A program made the position numbers and the translations under genes. This document shows, in pieces, positions 10,846 through 21,390 of a stretch of 64,000 nt of DNA. Origin of the DNA: Lunularia cruciata (taxonomy: Eukaryota > Streptophyta > Marchantiopsida > Lunulariales > Lunulariaceae); assembly GCA_948567375.1 (NCBI GenBank), contig OX419757.1, positions 40,982,001 to 41,046,000 on the forward strand. Reading direction: 5' to 3'. The notes beneath the pieces were generated by a model. The model was given only the letters and a program-made list of their open reading frames with translations. It was not told the DNA's origin and did no database searches. Positions within the stretch are counted from its first letter, which is position 1. Each line of letters opens with the position of its first letter.

Positions 10846-11981
10846 ATGCATGCTAGGGAGAGGAAGGTCCTTGCAGCAAGATCTAGACCCTGCACAATGA
10901 TGGAAGATATTCTTTTTCACCAAGAAGAAGATGGTCTACTTCAAAGAGCAGTGGGTAAAGAAGAGTCTATCCTACTTACCATTGGAGAAGGAGTTTCAAG
11001 GATTGTCTTGATTATTGCAAAACTTGTTATGTTTGTCAAGCTTTTGCTAGAACGTCTACATCCACTCCACCACTTAGATCAATTCCATTGCTAGGACTTT
11101 TTGAGAAATGGGGAATTGATTTTGTAGGTCCTCTCAATAGAACCCCAAGGAATAATGAGTATATTGTGGTAGTTACTGATTATCTTACTAAGTGGGTTGA
11201 GGCTAGACCTTTGAGGGACAAGAATGAAGATGAAGTTGGTAGATTTCTTTATGAACGCATTATCACTAGGTTTGGATGCTCTTTGGAGTTGGTTTCTAAA
11301 AGAGGAGGAGAGTTTACAAGAAGCATTACTACAACCATGCTACAACATTTCTCTATCACACATAGAGTAACTACATCCTATAAGTCAAATTCCAATGGCT
11401 TGGCAGAGAGAACCAATCAGACCTTGTGCATGATGTTGGCCAAAGATGCAAAAATGGAGGGGGCTAAACATCATTGGGACAAGAGGATTCATGCAGTTTT
11501 GTGGGAGTATAGGACAACCATGAAGACTTCCACCAAATATTCTCCATTTCAATTGGTATATGGTATTGAATCTACCCTACCTATTCACTTTGATCTTCCT
11601 ACCTTCAAAAGCATTCATAGGAGATTGAAGAAAGCACAAGGAAGTGATGCAAAGAAGTCAAGGAAGGATCAACTCATGGAGTTGGAAGAGGCAAGAGCAG
11701 TTGCTATGGTTCAAGTGGAGCAATCCCAAAGGAAACAAAATGAGAGCTATGTCAAGAGGCAAGGCAAGAAGAAGGTGGAGCCTTTCAAAGAAGGTGATTG
11801 GGTAATGTTGTTTGATTCTATTCGATTCAAGAGAGTGCAAAAGAAGGTTTTGCTTAAGTACTTTGGACCTTTCATAGTGGAGAAGGTGTGGGGCAATTAC
11901 ACTTATGATCTCAAGGAGTTGGGAAGAAGACACTTTGATCGGATTAACCATGATAAATTGAAGATATATCATAGAAGGTAG
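10846..11981 (+). pseudogene. Integrase of element A
   Basis: The N-terminal zinc domain near 10,990-11,060 is frame-broken. The catalytic core has GIDFVGPL (first Asp, near 11,116), LVSKRGGEF (near 11,290) and SNGLAERTNQ (catalytic Glu, near 11,400). The second catalytic Asp is Lys here (element B keeps LVSDRGQEF). The C-terminal part has a GPF/Y-type module (VLLKYFGPFIVEKVWGNYTY, near 11,850) and ends at TAG near 11,979, about 50 bp before the 3' LTR. There is no room for a chromodomain or PHD finger, unlike the other Ty3 families in this window. Confidence 0.88.
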
Positions 11982-12012
11982 AGAGACCTTCACTTTGAAG
12001 ACAAAGTGAAAA

Positions 12013-12029
12013 CTTAGTCCGGGGGTAAA
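12013..12029 (+). promoter_or_regulatory. Polypurine tract of element A
   Basis: The run TTAGTCCGGGGGTAAA directly precedes the 3' LTR start TGTAACACCC. It is identical in element B (61,667-61,682). Confidence 0.65.
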
Positions 12030-13476
12030 TGTAACACCCATTTGTGCATATGTGTGGTATTGTGATATTTAGCTTGGTATAACAAGTACTTGAGAGATAT
12101 TATTTATATAGAGATAAAAGATGGTTCTACATTACTTATGATTAGCTAAAGTTAGTCATAGCTAAGATAAAGGGTACCTTACTTTAGAGGAAGTGGAAAA
12201 GATGAGCACCATTATTTTTGATTCTAGTGTGTTGACTTGGTATTATTCCTAGGTGTTTGGCTTTGAGGAAAGAGTTGAGAACTCTTAGGCCTGCAAGCCT
12301 TTTTGTTTTGGATTCTTCTATAGTCCAAAGATAGCCAATGTGAAGGAATCCTTGACTTAGTGGTTGGGTCAAGATAGGATCACATGCTAGTGGAATATGC
12401 CCATGTGAATGGATATTCCTTTATACTTTTTGACTTTACTTGACTTTTGGTCTAGTAACTTGAGTGTAATACCAAGAGCTAGCCATATGATCTAGATGTG
12501 AAATTTGGTTTGGTAACATCTGGAATGATGTTATACATGATGGTCAAAATAGATCAGATAGAAGTATCACCAAAAGGGTACTTCTACTAGTAGGGCAAAA
12601 AACCAAAATAGATTTGAAAACCTTAGAACCAATAACTAGACATATGATTTGAAGGTGAGAATTGGGTTGGTAACATCTGGAAGGATGTTACATAGGATGG
12701 ACTGAATAGATCAGAAAGAGGTATCACCAAAAGGGAACTTCTACTAGTAGAGTTGGAACCAAAATATGCTTGAAATCTTTGAAGGCAATTTTGGAGGCCT
12801 AAACGGATGAATTAGGCCTTAAAAATGTGCAAAATCTCCCCCCCAATAGAAGAAAGGCTGGGCTTCCCCCCTTCTTTTTCTCATTGAGAGCTTTCCAATG
12901 GTACCTCACCCACATGATTATGAGATTCCTACAAGAAGATTCCCTAAAAGATTCCCACCGGTCAAAGCTTATTTGACCAACCAGATAGGACTAGGACCGA
13001 TATGTCACCCATCTAAGTAAGTAATCCAAGGGTGGAGCTTGCTGACATATCACCTATCTAAGTACCTAATCCTATGGTGGAGCTTCATTGGAGGAGATTG
13101 GCTTTGCCTATATAATAAAGAGAAGGTGCTCCTTTGGGGCATAAGAGTTTGAGTGTGAAAGGGTGTGTTCTCAGGGTGTGTTTCTCTTCAGGTCTCCTAT
13201 CCTAGGAGTATTACATTGAGTTACTACAGTAATTAGTAACTTTGGTGTGTAACTATTTCACAAGTATATAAACAAGGGTTGAGGAGGTACTCATCATCCT
13301 TTCATTTACAACTATCTCTCTCTCATTGAGTTCTTTAGTGAGCAATGTGTTGAGTCTTGGAGTGTTAGCCTTGGAGGAGTATGATAGAGTTGGAGTTCCT
13401 TGCCTTCTTAGTCCATAGTGCACTACCATAATAGCCATCAGAGGTTCATCTTGAGTGAGAGACATGCCGGCTCACA
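12030..13476 (+). repeat. 3' LTR of element A, interrupted by a solo C-family LTR
   Basis: The LTR runs 12,030-12,464, is interrupted by 12,465-13,215 plus one copy of the 5-bp duplication TTGAG, and resumes to end at GGCTCACA (13,476). It is followed by GACC, the target duplication of element A. Confidence 0.92.
12465..13215 (+). repeat. Solo LTR of the C family inside the 3' LTR of A
   Basis: About 751 bp, starting TGTAATACC and ending GAGTATTACA, in the orientation opposite to the LTRs of element C (minus strand). A perfect 5-bp duplication TTGAG flanks it (12,460-12,464 and 13,216-13,220). No internal sequence is left, as expected after LTR-LTR recombination. Confidence 0.93.
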
Positions 13477-13869
13477 GACCTCTCCTCTTGCTCTAGCCAT
13501 TTTACCTTCTTGCACAAGATAGAAATAATTGTGGTCATTACTTATTTGGAAACATTATTGTAGAGCCTCTACTAATCCCCCATAGGTGTAACCACCTTCT
13601 TGCCACACTTGCCCTATTGCCATGATGGCCAAAGATCAAGAGCAAGGGCAAAATGTATCCACACAAGAGTTTGTGTCTCTCTAGAAGCATTTCTAAATAC
13701 TCCATGATTCTTTATGATGTGTACTAAAGCTTGGAATGATAACAAATCCATTTAGTAAGCTATCTAAATGCTCAAGCATCCAATCCATGGAAAAATTTCA
13801 ATGCAAACTCATTATTTTGAGTATATTGCATTCTATTTTGTAGATAATGAGATTTCATTGTATAATTCT
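13477..13869 (-). pseudogene. PIF/Harbinger transposase relic, middle piece
   Basis: Minus-strand frames from 13,869 downward show NNEFALKFFHGLDA, then FRNASRETQTLVWIHFALAL, then FGHHGNRASVARRW.LHLWGIS, then VKWLEQEE. This is the helix-turn-helix and pre-catalytic part of a Harbinger transposase. The frame leads across the GACC duplication of element A into RIFVDFVQKNDFLG at 4,993 downward. It is flanked by element A on its 3' side and element D (duplication ACCT) on its 5' side. At least three frame changes and several stops are present. Confidence 0.78.
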
Positions 13870-13873
13870 ACCT

Positions 13874-14665
13874 TGTCATGCGTATATACATCGCTACACA
13901 ACATACATCGTTGTCAACATCATACACTATAGAAGAACTATCATCGTCTACCTTACTGCCAAATCTGCATCAATTGAACAAGCTTTTGCACTCTAGGGAA
14001 ACACTGAACTTGAATTGAGCTACCAATGATCCACTGAGCTTGGAAATACCACCAACACTCAAAGTTCATGCACCCAATTTCCTCTTGACTTCACTTCTCT
14101 TATGTAACTAGATTGCTTACCACTCTCAACTCAACTCAACTCAAATCAGATCAGTACTTGATTTGTTACTCTATAAACTACCAACAACTGGGCACTGATT
14201 ATAGTCAAACCACATCCACTCAAGCATAGAGAATCCAGGTGACGCTCGCCGGCTTTTGTCCACCATAGCCAGGAACTCGAAGACTCAACATCAGAGAAGT
14301 GAGCTCTCTGGAGCTCACTTCGAAACTATACCCCCTGGACTCAAGCTAGCTTTGAAACCCTAACGGTCCCGCTGACGGCACACTTGACAATGCAAATGGT
14401 GCAAAGTGAGGGTGGGCCCTACCGCAAAGTCAGTACCCCACACACGAAATCTGACCGTCGGAAAGTAGTCTCTGAGAAACTACTGTTATAACTCTAACTA
14501 CTATCACTAGAACTCATGTGTCTGGGCATCTAGATGCAGCACTACAAATGGCGTGACAGCTGTCGTGCGTATATACATTGCTACACAACATACATCGCTA
14601 TCAACATCATACACTATAGAAGCACAACTCACACCTAAGTCATACATAGACTCTAAAGTGCCACA
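13874..14665 (-). repeat. 3' LTR of D with flanking 105-bp module copies
   Basis: The LTR core is 13,947-14,558. On its internal side lies a complete 105-bp module R (14,561-14,665), separated by GC and abutting the polypurine tract. On its outer side lies a partial R (13,874-13,946) ending at the target duplication ACCT. The partial R is bracketed by the 8-bp direct repeat TCTACCTT (13,867-13,874 and 13,947-13,954). The 5' LTR of D has no R on either side. Confidence 0.75.
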
Positions 14666-14833
14666 ATCGCCTCCTAGCTGGCGGTTAGGTCCCTCTAACT
14701 CCAGATAGCCATCTACTCTAAGTATATGGTATACCCTCTAATGGGCAAAGATCAGGAGGCCGGGTGCTATGGAGCCACATTGTTAGTCGCCTGTCTGCAA
14801 TCTTTACCATATAAAGAATGAACTAGCTATGGG

Positions 14834-16026
14834 TCAAGTACGTCTAGGACATAACCACTGTCCCTGAGGAACCACCGTGAGGGGAGGAGTCATACATACC
14901 ATATGCCATCCTCCCAAACAGCTATCACACACTAATATAGTAGCAACTCCACCAAAAGAGCCACATAACATACACCTCAAGCCTGCACGTACAAGTGCCA
15001 AGCTTGGGTCTGTAACACCCATTTGTGCATGTGTGTGGTATTGTGATATTTAGCTTGGTATTACAAGTACTTAAGAGATATTATTTATATAGAGATAAAG
15101 GATGGTTCTATATTAGTCATGGTTAGCTAAAGTTAGTCATAGCTAAGCTAGATGGGACCTTACTTTAGAGGAAGTAGAAAAGATGAGCACCACTATTTTG
15201 GATTTTAGTGTGTTGACTTGGTATTATTCCTAGGTGTTTGGCTTTGAGGAAAGAGTTGAGAACTCTTGGGCCCGCAAGCCTTTTTGTTTTGGATTCTTCT
15301 TTAGTCCAAGGATAGCCTATGTGAAGGAATCCTTGACTTAGTGGTTGGGTCAAGATAAGACCACATGCTTAGGGGAATATGCCCATGTGAATGGATATTC
15401 CTTTCTACTTTTTGACTTTACTTGAATTTTAGTCTAGTAACTTGAGTTACTATGGTAATTAGTAACTTTGGTACATAACTATTTCACAAGTATATAAACA
15501 AGGGGTGAGGAGGTACTCATCATCCTTTCATTTGCAACTATCTCTCTCTCATTGAGCTCTCTAGTGAGCAATGTCTTGAGTCTTGGAGTGTTAGCCTTGG
15601 AGGAGTATGATGAAGTTGGGGTTCCTTGCCTTCTTAGTCCATGGTGCGCTACCATAATAGCCATCAGAGGTTCATCCTGAGTGAGAGACAGGCCGGCTCA
15701 CAGGTCCATAGTACCATCAATTTTTGGGAGGTGGCATGGCGCACACTTGCGCACATGATCCTTCCAAACAACACCATCACGTCCTTCCAACACAAGGACT
15801 CTAGATGGCAAAACCTCACGCACTCTCAAGATAGTGTGGCCTGTCAAAAAATCAAGTGTTGTTGGTGTTGTTTGCTGTAGATAGACATAGTCACCTGGAT
15901 GAAATTGACGGATTGAGGGTCTATAACCTCCTCCTCAAATGGTAGCATAGTGTAAAGTATCTTGATGTTGAGCAATCACCAAGTTCTCAAAGGCCATCGC
16001 CTCACTCTCCAAAAGATCTCTGCCCG
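14834..16026 (-). pseudogene. Integrase C-terminal module and PHD finger of element D
   Basis: Downstream of the integrase core the minus-strand frames give a linker and then a PHD finger at about 14,840-14,990: C-x2-C-x11-C-x2-C-x4-H-x2-C-x14-C-x2-R. Seven of the eight zinc ligands of a C4HC3 finger are present; the last, Cys in copies E and F, is Arg. The WHMVCMTPPL and PxGQWLCP signatures are classic PHD wording. A solo A-family LTR (15,011-15,702) separates the linker from the finger, inserted just upstream of PSLALVRAG. A TGA follows the finger at 14,834-14,836. PHD fingers read the H3 tail in chromatin; here it could guide the pre-integration complex (inference). Confidence 0.87.
15011..15702 (+). 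repeat. Solo LTR of family A inside the PHD region of D
   Basis: 692 bp from TGTAACACCC to GGCTCACA, flanked by the 4-bp duplication GGTC (15,007-15,010 and 15,703-15,706). Comparison with copy E (TGGACCCAAG near 2,021) shows the uninterrupted target site and confirms the 4-bp length. Confidence 0.94.
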
Positions 16027-17121
16027 TTAAGAACATGCGCTCATCCATACATCAGGGTCATCCAAGTCCAAAACTATAGTAGCATGTCGACGAATGGATG
16101 CAGGTAAATCTAGATCTTGTCCATAGAGTAGAAAGTACAAAGAGAAGGATGCAAAGGAGGCTTGCCAGCTGAACCGATAGCCCATGGCCAACCAAGGTAG
16201 CTGGAGATCCCAATCTCCCAAGTGGCCTCTCTGCAAACCATAATTTTGCAATCCTCTCTTCACCGTCTGAACCACTCTCTCTACTAAGCCATCTGCCTTA
16301 GGGTGATCTCGGGATGTAGTACGATGATCAATCAAAGCCTTGTCACACAAGACCTGAAATTCTCCCAAGAACTTTGTACCCTAATCAGTCAAAACCTCAA
16401 TTGGTGCACCAAATTGACTAAGAACTCAATCCAGGAACAAGTAAGTTGTCCCTTCACTAGACTTGTCAAGAAGTACCACCAACTTAATCCACTTAGAGAA
16501 GTGCTCCACCATCGCCAAAACATATTGATGATGTCTCACAGTCAGCAGTAAAGGTCCGACAAAGTCCAAACTCCAACGGTAACCCAATCCCATGATAGGT
16601 AATGGGTGTACCTGTGGTGTAGGAGCATTGAATGATGCTCTAACTTGGTCACAAACCACACATCTGGCAACAAACTAATGTACCTTGGTCTGCATACCGT
16701 GCCACCAATAATGAATTTGGAGTAAGCTATATGTGCGCTTTAATCCAAAATGTCCTAGCTCCTCATGAGCATGACGGACCAACTGTGGTCTTTGAGATGG
16801 AAGTGGTACTACTCGCACTCTACCATTCTCCCATACACACAAAAGGTGTCTACCCTCCAATCTGAACCGTCTGGCTCGCTGAAGAATACGGTCTCTCTCC
16901 TTTGCCCCAACTGTGCCACCCACAACACCAGTGCAAAGATAGTCCATCACTAAGACATCATCATGAATGTCTCGCTGAATTGTACTAATATCTTCACTCT
17001 CTAGATCTGTACCAATAACTTCACTCTCTATACGTTGAGAGAGATACCACCAAAGCCTCTGCAAATATACACAGAAAGGCCGATGCATGCTAACCTGGCA
17101 CCATCTCCTCATTTGTCTCAC
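16027..17121 (-). pseudogene. Integrase of element D
   Basis: This enzyme joins element cDNA to chromosomal DNA. On the minus strand the zinc head is at 16,680-16,800 (HAHEELGHFG..RTYSLL, later CVVC). The catalytic core follows: SLDFVGPLLL near 16,570, VLTD.GTKF near 16,380 and HPKADGLVERVVQ near 16,270 supply the D-D-E residues. DWDLQLPWLAMGYR is at about 16,200. Stops interrupt it near 16,675, 16,426 and 16,380. Unlike copy E it has no core deletion. The C-terminal side continues towards the PHD finger. Confidence 0.9.
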
Positions 17122-18629
17122 CGTGCCAACGTGCTCCGGTCTGATCCTGCTGGCTGGGACATGGGTTTCTACTCAACCCAACTGCATCATGGTTCATCAC
17201 TGCAGGTCTGTGAACAATTGTGAAGTCATACTCCTATAAAATCAGAGCCCATTGTGCAAGCTTCCCTGAAAGCTTGTCGAACTCCATCAACCACTTCAGC
17301 GGCTAATGATCAGTGATGAGAGTGAAGGGGTCACCAAATAGGTAACATAAAAAATGTGCTACTGCCCAAACTGCTGCCAAGCACTCTCCCTCATATGAAC
17401 TATACTTTACCTCCGCTAAATTGTTGGAGCGACTAGCATAGGCCACCACAAACTCCTTCTCCTTATTATCATGCTGGGTGAGCACCGCTCCAAGCCCCAA
17501 CATACTCCAATCAGTATGAACCTGAAATGGTCGTCCCCTGATCGGTCTCCTCAAAATAGGAGCAGATGTCAACCTCTCCTTGAGCTCTACAAAAGTTCTC
17601 TCCTGCTCATCTCTCCAACACCACTCCTATGTAAGCTTGGTCAGCTTTGTCAAGGTTTTGGCAATGGCACAAAATCCTCTAACATAGCGGCAATAGAAGT
17701 TCACCAACCCAAGGAATGCTTACACTTTGCTCACATTGGTAGGCGGAAGAATACGTGCAATAGCTTCCACCTTGGTCTATTGAACACCAAGTCCTCCGGG
17801 GTAGATAGTGTGACCCAAATAATCAACTTGCTCGTGGAAGAACCTACACTTCTCAAGATGTAATTTGAGTCCATGAGATCTCAACCTCTCAAACACCTCC
17901 AACAACTATCTCTCATGCTCCTCCACAGTAGTGCTATAAACCAAAATGTCATCAATATAGCACCGAGCAAAATCCAATCCAGCTAAGATCCTATCCATGA
18001 CCCTCTAGAACTTAGCATGAGCATTCTTTAACCCAAATGGTAAAAACCTCCACTGATATAACACATCCTTGCCGTGAGGATCAATAGCCCAAAATGCTAT
18101 CTTGGACTTATCTTCCTCCCTGATTGGCAACTAATGATATCCCCCTCGAAGATCCAAAGTACTGAAGATCTTTGCATGCCCAATTGCATCAAAAATCTCT
18201 TCCGGTGTAGGCATGGCATACCAATCAGCCTTGGTCTATCAGTTGATAGGACGGTAATGTCCACACATCCGCCTATCTATATAGTTGCCATGCATATCCT
18301 TCTTGGTTGGCATCATTGTTGCTGATGCATACTCTCCATGTGAAATCTCCACCAAACCAGCCTCAAAAAAGGTCACTACTTTGGCTCTAAATCAATTTCC
18401 TCTCCATCTCACTATATTGATAAGGACGTCGGAAAACTGGTGTATCGCTAGTCAGCTCAATCCGTATACCAAGTCCCTTCAGAGCACCCAAATCCTTCAT
18501 ACTAAAGGTAGAAGAACTCGTGTGGCTCCCCAAGAACCTCCAAACCCTTTGTCTTTCCTCTCTAGTAAGCTTGGGTCCAAGATCTGGCTCCCAAGTATCC
18601 TCTATAACTATAGTAGGAGTGGAAGACAT
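17122..18629 (-). pseudogene. Reverse transcriptase and RNase H of element D
   Basis: RT begins with an N-terminal region (WEPDLGPKLTREERQRV; TPVFRRPYQYS near 18,420) after the linker that follows the methyltransferase. The palm motif C-Y-I-D-D-I-L-V is encoded at about 17,945-17,966. RNase H is at 17,250-17,572 (VHTDWSMLGLGAVLTQ; YEGECLAAVWAV; LITDH), followed by NPCPSQQDQTG and the integrase. Stops and frame shifts are dense between 17,600 and 18,380. Domain order and wording match copy E. Confidence 0.9.
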
Positions 18630-18994
18630 ACTGACTGGCTGCTACACTGGCCCTTGGGAGCAATAGTGTCATGCTCCCGACCACTAGAGGTCCCAACCTC
18701 TGTGTGAAAAACTCCCTCCACTCTGGTTGCAAGCTCCAAACGTCCTCTAGCTGCATCCCATGTGGACCAAGGGTGTAATCCAAGTAGCCCATGCTCACTT
18801 GGATGGACTCCAAGTAGACCACTCTCCCTAGTAGTTACTAGATGTGTCCCAAGAATACCATGTCCACTTGGTCCATTGCCCCCAACATGTGCCTGAATCG
18901 TCTTGATAGGCACAAGGCTCACAAGTGTCTGCGTGGTGATGCCTATCAAACGCATCCTACGCTGCTTTGCCAAGCCAAGGCTCACAATCTAGGT
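18630..18994 (-). other. Linker between methyltransferase and RT in element D
   Basis: An open minus-strand frame of about 120 codons with repeated G-x-LG-x-H units (GHGILGTH, SGLLGVH, HGLLGLH) and no recognised domain. It joins the end of the methyltransferase (motif X) to the start of RT. Confidence 0.5.
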
Positions 18995-19945
18995 CAAACA
19001 GTTTAGGTCCATAGCCTGACCTAACACTTGATGCTTGGATGCCTTTGACATTGCTGAAACAGCGGTAATACCGGTGCAAAAACCCATCACCCGCTCTCTC
19101 TCATCAACATTGGGCTCTACCAACTGCTATAATTGTGAGTCCCAAACAAGTCCTGGTCCTCCCTCTCAAAAAGCATGAGAGCCTGGGAAACTCATGAGTG
19201 TGGGAAATGCAGCTCTAGGCTGTCCAACTAGGTTCACCACTTCCATAGGTGACCTATCAGCCACTACCACTGTCTGAGACTGATGCCCAACATCCAAGAT
19301 ATCATCAACAAGGATGTGGTCAAGTCGTTGAATCCCATCATAAGCGCATTGTAGAACCTCTCTGAGTAAGAAGTTTGTCCACCAAAGACAAAGATGATGA
19401 GCCCGTGATCCCACTCTGGCTGCATCTAACAATATAGTAGGTCCCATCCAAGAATGGACCTGATGTGTACTCGCCACCACTCTAGTGTGAGAATCACCCA
19501 TCAAAGGAACGTTCTCCAAAAGGTAAGGTGGAGAAATAGACTGATGAACCTAGAGACTCTTAGTATCCGTAACATCTCCCAAAACATACCAAAATGAGGA
19601 TCATGAAGATCCAATCCTCTACTAGCACATTTATGTCCCTGACATCACCGTCCAGAAATCACCAAGTAAATAGGCCCATGTCTCTCTAGGTCATGCGCCC
19701 CCAGTAAGGAAATGTCTCCTGGTAGGGCCTTCTGGTAACCTCTGACTGCTGACATCGGTAATAACTCCGGATACCAATAGGCCAAGTGTGCCACATGATG
19801 TAGAGAGACTCACCTAGCAGTCTCATTTCTCTCTCTCTATATACAAGTACCTTTGTACTTGTATACCCGCTTGTAACACCGCAACTAGTCCGGTGCTGAT
19901 CCCACCAAACAACTCCAATAGGCATATCCCCTCTACAGGATACTA
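18995..19945 (-). pseudogene. C5 cytosine DNA methyltransferase domain in element D
   Basis: Between protease and RT the minus-strand frames carry the ordered motifs of a C5-DNA methyltransferase. Motif I (LLELFGGISTGLVAVLQAG) is at 19,876-19,930. The SAM-loop region RYLYIERE follows. Motif IV is CQGHK at about 19,630-19,645, where the Pro of PCQ is lost to a TGA. Then come GLDLHDP and FGMFWEMLRILR, motif VI E-N-V (19,508-19,516), and motif VIII (DAARVGSRAHHLCLWWTN, near 19,375-19,430). Motif IX is DERERVMGF near 19,090 and motif X LGQAMDLN near 19,005. About 317 codons is right for a bare catalytic domain. It would methylate cytosine at position 5 with S-adenosylmethionine. At least three stops and two frameshifts inactivate it. 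The DAARV..AHR..WWTN wording is somewhat DNMT3-like, but subfamily and sequence specificity are not determined. Confidence 0.88.
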
Positions 19946-21390
19946 CCAAGCAATGAGTGTGGTATCCAGAGGTGTCAAAGCAATCGCCTCTGGAGGCTCA
20001 TCCTCACACTCATCTCTTGATGGTACGAAGGCTCCACTCCAAGCCTATTGCACTAATTGATCTGCATGTTGCTGCAATGCTTCCTCTGAACTCCACAATG
20101 GAACATCTAAGGTGGATGGAACAATCCCACTCATACTCCAAAGCCGAGTGATCTCCTCTAGTACTAGAGTATCCTCTGCATGGGCATTCTCCTCCAACAA
20201 GTCACTAGGCCAAGTATTTGCACCACTGAAAGCTAAAACTGATGTTGCCATGGTCCCGGACTGTAGTGAGCCAAGATTGCAACTACCAAAGCGTACTAGT
20301 AGGCGACATACCCGTCCCTCACCAGACTGCCAACCAGGTCTATAAGAGGCTGTCTCCTCCCAATAGTCAATGCTGAAACCCATGGGGTATAACACTGCTC
20401 CCCCAACTAGCAAGTCATATGACTTAGCTATTGTCGCAATAGCTTGAGCTCTCACCACTAAGCTATCAGTCGGATGACCAAGCTGAACTTGGACAACAAG
20501 CTCTCCACGTGTGATGTACTATGTCGAACACCACCTAGAGATGTCTGGATCTGAAATGAACACCTCTCCACATCGGTCTTCCATAACTCCAGACCGACAA
20601 CTGTAGCCTTCCCCAACATAAAGGGCTGCGCACCAGAGTCTAACAAGACTCTCTGTGGTGTATAGACCTTCCCTGAAGGTCTCACCAAACAAAATATCCC
20701 CCTCTGGTTATTCAATAGGACAACACCAAGTGTGAACCGTGCTCTCTCAAAGGCCGGTCTAGCCATTGCTGCCTGCCATAAACCATTGGTCGCTGAATGG
20801 ATCTCATGCTCCTCAACCAAGTTAGCTCCACTACCAACCACCTCTGCTCTAGTAGTTGGAACCGCACCATCCCTACTCTCACACAGCGTGGCAGCCAACC
20901 GGAACATTGGGGCTGGGTCAACTCCCAATGTAAACATATCACTGGCTGAAAACAAAGGATGCCACATAATCAGCTGAGCCGCAACCAACATCATGCTAGA
21001 CTCAATTTGTGTAGTAGCAGGTGGCTGGCTAGTAGGTAGTCCATCATGTACTCCATCACCACTTACCACATCTACATTGGGACGTCTAGGAACCATGGAT
21101 GTTGTTTGTAATGCCTTAGATAGTGTGAAAGACTGGGGAAGTCTGACTTGTCTTCCAACCTCTCCTCTCTGTAGGTCCAACTCCACTGATGCTCCTCTAG
21201 GCTCTAGAGCACGTATTGCATTCCTAATCACTACTGCAGATGCATCCACCTGTGCTGCTCCGCACATGAAGTCCAAAGCATCTCTATCACCAACATATGA
21301 GGTGGAAGCCTCAGCACCCAAATCTGATGTCCTCTGAGCAATAGCCATACTAGCCAATCTCTGCTCCAATTGCTCAATCCGAGTAGCCAT
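19946..21390 (-). pseudogene. Aspartic protease and linker of element D
   Basis: The minus-strand frame from 21,390 begins with a coiled region (RIEQLEQRLASM). The retropepsin-like active site LLDSGAQPFMLG is at about 20,610-20,645, D-S-G-A being the catalytic triplet. The frame continues to 20,458, then after a frame change shows DLLVGGAVLYPMGF near 20,390, the second conserved block of these proteases. A linker of about 400 bp leads to the methyltransferase. The protease would mature gag and pol. Confidence 0.8.

Larger units (their letters stand above)
4994..13476 (+). mobile_element. Ty3/gypsy element A, full length, non-chromodomain family
   Basis: Two LTRs of about 690 bp (4,994-5,680 and 12,030-13,476, the latter interrupted) enclose a gag-pol region. 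The 4-bp duplication GACC flanks it (4,990-4,993 and 13,477-13,480). Order inside: leader, an extra zinc-knuckle ORF, gag, protease, RT, RNase H, integrase ending in a GPF/Y-like module without chromodomain, and a polypurine tract. Element B (49,097-62,374) is a second copy. The primer-binding region resembles the TGGCGCC-type site of plant Tat/Athila-like elements in a degraded form. Multiple stops show it is inactive. It is inserted in the Harbinger relic. Confidence 0.93.

Noticed and set aside
15479-15664. Recurring 61-codon frame in family A LTRs (also 5,457, 13,253, 24,652, 49,564 and 62,151)
   Set aside because: It recurs because the LTR recurs; it is antisense to the LTR transcript, and the copies share no sign of selection beyond general identity.
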